Positions 60,049 through 64,000 of a stretch of DNA of 64,000 nucleotides are shown here, one piece after another (position 1 is the stretch's first letter; the number at the start of each line of letters is the position of its first letter). Origin of the DNA: Cunninghamia lanceolata (Eukaryota > Streptophyta > Pinopsida > Cupressales > Cupressaceae); assembly GCA_027924645.1 (NCBI GenBank), contig BSBN01001483.1, forward strand, positions 1,860,001-1,924,000, read 5' to 3'. The translations under genes were made by a program, and so were the position numbers. A model generated the notes under the pieces. It saw only the letters and a list, made by a program, of their open reading frames with translations. It ran no database searches and was not told where the DNA came from.

Positions 60049-60120
60049 TCAAAATGGATATCCGTTATCAAAACGGATATCCATTTTGGTTTGGTATCCA
60101 AACCAAAACAAATATCCATT
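60033..60120. promoter_or_regulatory. Right subterminal GGATATCC array
   Basis: Four sites: AACGGATATCCGTT, AATGGATATCCGTT, AACGGATATCCATT and a diverged AAATATCCATT, with the first three spaced about 19 bp. They lie just inside the right terminal inverted repeat, mirroring the left array. Confidence 0.75.
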
Positions 60121-60180
60121 TCAAAGTCAAACTTTGCCAAGTCACGAATTTGGCTAAGTAAAAACATGATTTTTTTTCCT

Positions 60181-60211
60181 ATTGCCACTGTTTGGCCCGT
60201 GATGATCCTAC
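60181..60211 (-). repeat. Right terminal inverted repeat
   Basis: On the minus strand GTAGGATCATCACGGGCCAA plus AC, then AGTGGCAAT. It is followed outward by ACATACCCA and the (TA)n tract. Confidence 0.65.
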
Positions 60212-60217
60212 ACATAC

Positions 60218-61270
<1,053 letters not shown>

Positions 61271-61288
<18 letters not shown>

Positions 61289-62613
61289 ATTGTCCCCTCC
61301 CAGATTTTGCTTGTCCTCAAGCAATGATGACTCCAAAAACACTACCCACTTCATACCAAAGATGCTCATCGATCCTAGGCACTGCTCTTGTAGAATCACC
61401 AATAAACTTTTCTCTTTATCTGTAGTACTCATCAATCTTGGTCTCCTCATTGCCTTAGTTTTGTTAATGACCTCATTATCATATGTGTAAGCTTCAACAT
61501 CATGTTCAAATACCACTTCCAATTCTTTGTTACGAAATTCACCTAGGAATTTACATTTGTTGATCATGATACCCCACACTATTTTCTTTGGAAGGTGATT
61601 TAAAGAAGACTGTATGAGTGCAAATAGGTGATTACAATAGTCATATATTACCCCAACTTCACCATTGACACTATTAATAATGTTGGGACATACATACTCA
61701 GTGCTCTCCCACTCTGTTTGGTGTTGCAAGAGGGAGACAAAACTCCTCAATTGAAGTTCTCCAACATATAGATTTAGCATGGATGTATTTAGGTGTTCCA
61801 TAAGGAACCCATGTTGGAAAAATCCACACAACATATCCCTATGCTCAACCAAACTTTCAGAATAGTTTTTCATAAATTCTTTATTATTTACAAAATTGAA
61901 TGGAAGATTGTAATTAATTCTGAGAAGCTTCCACCATAAAAATTACTCCCTTAAGAATAAAGCATACACACCTGATGGTTGCTGCTGGACCATAAGGGCT
62001 TCTCTGGTCTCACACACTTGGGTAACTCATTCTTTTGTTTTGGCCTTCTCTTGTTGTAGGGTCTCTAGCTCTCTCTCGAGTCGAGCATTTTCTTCTCGAA
62101 GCCTAACTATTGCAAATGAAAGAGACCTGGGAGGTGGAGGTTGAGCAAGGATAGCAATTCAAGTGTCCTTGGTAGTAACATTGGTTCTTTCTTGCTCAAG
62201 ATTTCGACTCAACTATGAGACCAGTTTATGATGTTCTTCTCTGTCCTATGTGGCCTTTTGCTAAATTTCCTCTATTTCTGTCATTCTACCCACAAGGAGT
62301 TATTTCAATTCCTTAACCTACCATTTGTATATTGCAAGAGATCATGCTCTACTTTTGAGGGAGAAAGGGCTTGTAGGGTTTGGACTTCCTCCTCTTCTAT
62401 TGTATATTTGACCTCGGGTTGCTTTCCTTCCCTTCGGAGAGCTCTAGATACTTCTTCTTTTGGTTCTGATGGAGTCAACATACTCCCCAAAATTTTATTC
62501 GCTCCCTTCTCTACCTTAGCCTCCTCTTCATCATCCGTTTGCACAACAAATTTTCTACATGGAGTGTAGGGACTCACATTCATGTTTCTAACTATGTATC
62601 TAGATCTTAGCAT
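61271..62613 (-). pseudogene. Coiled-coil protein of a minus-strand LTR element (unknown), overlapping its polypurine tract
   Basis: On the minus strand 62,613-62,305 is open (SKVEHDLLQYTNGRLRN at its end), followed by a stop-broken coiled coil at 62,230-61,960 (RLREENARLERELETLQQEK) ending at a GTGTGT splice-like site. A 200-codon open part (61,873-61,271) contains EVGVIYDYCNHLFALIQSSL and LEDKQNLGGDNCNVPP. The final residues are encoded by the polypurine tract and the first bases of the LTR. Stops at several Gln/Arg-like positions break it. I do not recognise the family. Position next to the 3' LTR and a coiled coil make it similar in layout to the dead gene at 4,957-8,702. Confidence 0.5.
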
Positions 62614-64000
62614 TTGTTTTCTAAACTTTTAGTTTATTCTGAGTACTCAGGAAATATCATGTAGCCACTTCAGGCTATGGAGTCCAATTGAGACCATTCA
62701 AGATTTAGCCAATACAGGCTCTTCTGCTCTTTGGGTGTACTATTCATATGGAACAGGGTCTACAGACCAAACCTCTACCCAATATGAGGTAGGTTATATA
62801 ACAGCCATGCAGGCCTAAACTGGTCAAATGGACCAAAACTCTATCCAATGTAGGATAGGTAAAAACAATAGCCATATAGGATAACAAGGATGTGAGTTAT
62901 TTATTTTTCTCTGGCTAGAGACTTATACCCATTGGGATCAATTTGGATCCTGAGTCACTTACAAGAAATTATGCAATAGACCTATATATTACATCGATGA
63001 ATCTTTGTAAGTTCATTAGTTAAGGTATTTATGGATCTTGTACCCTCCCTCAGATTTCAGCAACTGGTCAGGTACAAGATCAATCCCCTCGAGGATTCTT
63101 CTAAGCACTGAAGACTACTTTAGTTATCTAGTTTAATCTTTTTATGTTTCAATTTTAAGATTATGATGTTAATTATGAAATAACATCCTATATCCTTATT
63201 ATCTGAGTACTGGGGGCATCCTTCACCTTCTAGAATTCCTACATACCCTGTACCCAAGGGATCAAGGTACACATAGGATGCAATGGACAATAGACTCTAG
63301 GAATATTTAATTTTGTTTGGCACTATTTTTGATGCATCTGTGAGTGGGTACGTAACCCTTTCTAGGGTTATTTCCTACCCCAGACAGTTCTTCACTAATT
63401 GCCACCCACTCAGGTGAATAGGGACGGTCATTAGTCCACTATCACAAACACCTAGAAGGGGTGTTTGTCATTTAAGCTATAGTGTTAAGAAGTTCCTATA
63501 TGGTGCCTACTCAAGATGATATATTTGGTTTTCTCAGTTCGAATTATGTACCCCTGACAACTAAGTTTCCACGGAGGTCACCCATTGCTTTCTAATCACC
63601 AAGATTCACGTAGGCGAGGTGAGAGCATATGACAAGTAGGAATCCTTGTTTGGTCTACTAGTTCTATTAGTATCCTTTAGGGTTATTTCTAAGATAGGTT
63701 CACGTTACAAATAAGTATCATTTTCTGATCACCAAGATCTGTTTCCGATGAGGTGAGAGCATATGACGACCACTTATTGGCTAACATAAACCCATTCATG
63801 TAAGTTGTCCTACCCCTCCTGAACAATGACTCATGAAGGTCAAGGCCATATTAAATTAAAAAGTGATAACAAAAATACATAAAACTAGGGAAACTTTATA
63901 CCAAGTATGGAACACAATAATAACAGAATTAGACATCACCATTTATGAGTTTAAGGGAATTGTCTACTATAACAATACTTAATCTGTTCTTTACTTCATA
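62614..64000. other. No gene seen; retrotransposon-like non-coding DNA
   Basis: Several short internal duplications: CCAATATGAGGTAGG / CCAATGTAGGATAGG near 62,780-62,860, and a longer one at 63,585-63,770. The CACGTAGGCGAGG word at about 63,607 resembles the Tat-element word at 12.7-13 kb. Confidence 0.5.
63585..63770 (+). repeat. Direct repeat about 133 bp apart
   Basis: TTTCT(A/G)ATCACCAAGAT followed by GAGGTGAGAGCATATGAC occurs at about 63,589 and 63,722. Confidence 0.85.

Larger units (their letters stand above)
39131..60211. mobile_element. Putative giant (about 21 kb) terminal-inverted-repeat DNA transposon
   Basis: The outer ends, 39,131-39,152 and 60,190-60,211, match as inverted repeats at 19 of 22 bases (GCAGGATCATGATGGGCC against GTAGGATCATCACGGGCC). 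A second block, AGTGGCAAT, is also shared. Both ends abut (AT)n tracts, as expected for insertion into an AT microsatellite. The interior holds a DDE transposase-like gene, an opposite-strand second gene, GGATATCC arrays near both ends and upstream of both genes, an inverted satellite and a telomere-like array. No LTR retrotransposon is inside. That these parts form one mobile unit is inference; the alternative is two or more related smaller elements next to each other. Confidence 0.55.

Overview
This window looks like nuclear heterochromatin from a land plant with a large, repeat-rich genome. A gymnosperm is my best guess, but that is inference from texture, not a marker. The evidence for a plant is plant-type telomere heptamers (CCCTAAA), Tat-type Ty3/gypsy elements with an antisense plant-mobile-domain (PMD) gene, and plant Ty1/copia elements primed by initiator tRNA-Met. 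I see no intact host gene, rRNA, tRNA or CRISPR. Almost every coding region is a decaying transposable element, with in-frame stops that mostly look like C-to-T changes in Gln and Arg codons.

Layout. 1-2.55 kb: 3' end and 3' LTR of a Tat-like gypsy element (+). 2.6-2.76 kb: scrap of another gypsy integrase. 4.96-8.70 kb: a long, broken, coiled-coil-rich reading frame of unknown family, followed by LTR-like sequence with a TATA box. 9.8-18.3 kb: a chimeric Tat element with antisense PMD copy 1, the integrase C-terminus, antisense PMD copy 2, polypurine tract and 3' LTR. 20.87-31.98 kb: a minus-strand copia element with ~1.49 kb LTRs. Its pol is scrambled: a gag block with four zinc knuckles sits downstream of integrase and reverse transcriptase is missing. 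It is also split by a nested plus-strand non-autonomous LTR element (22.77-27.16 kb). 33.03-38.95 kb: a structurally complete minus-strand copia element with a perfect ATTTT target duplication.

39.13-60.21 kb is the most interesting part. Two inverted ends of about 22 bp (19 of 22 matching), each abutting an (AT)n microsatellite, enclose about 21 kb. Inside are a DDE transposase-like gene (42.59-45.72 kb, +), an unrelated multi-exon gene on the opposite strand (54.16-56.22 kb, -) with two duplicated 117-bp exons exactly 360 bp apart, and a 5.7 kb satellite of 359-bp and ~156-bp units arranged as a giant inverted repeat (47.8-53.5 kb). A 2 kb telomere-like array (57-59 kb) lies between two nearly identical 153-bp inverted repeats. 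A palindromic motif, (AC)GGATATCC(GT), is clustered near both outer ends and directly upstream of both genes. This suggests one giant DNA transposon whose transposase, or its partner protein, binds the same motif at the termini and at its own promoters. The single-element reading is inference; the motifs, ends and gene structures are visible in the sequence.

60.3-64 kb: a minus-strand gypsy-type remnant (coiled-coil reading frame running through its polypurine tract into an LTR start at 61,288), then non-coding repeat sequence. No database search could be run; family names rest on recognised motifs.
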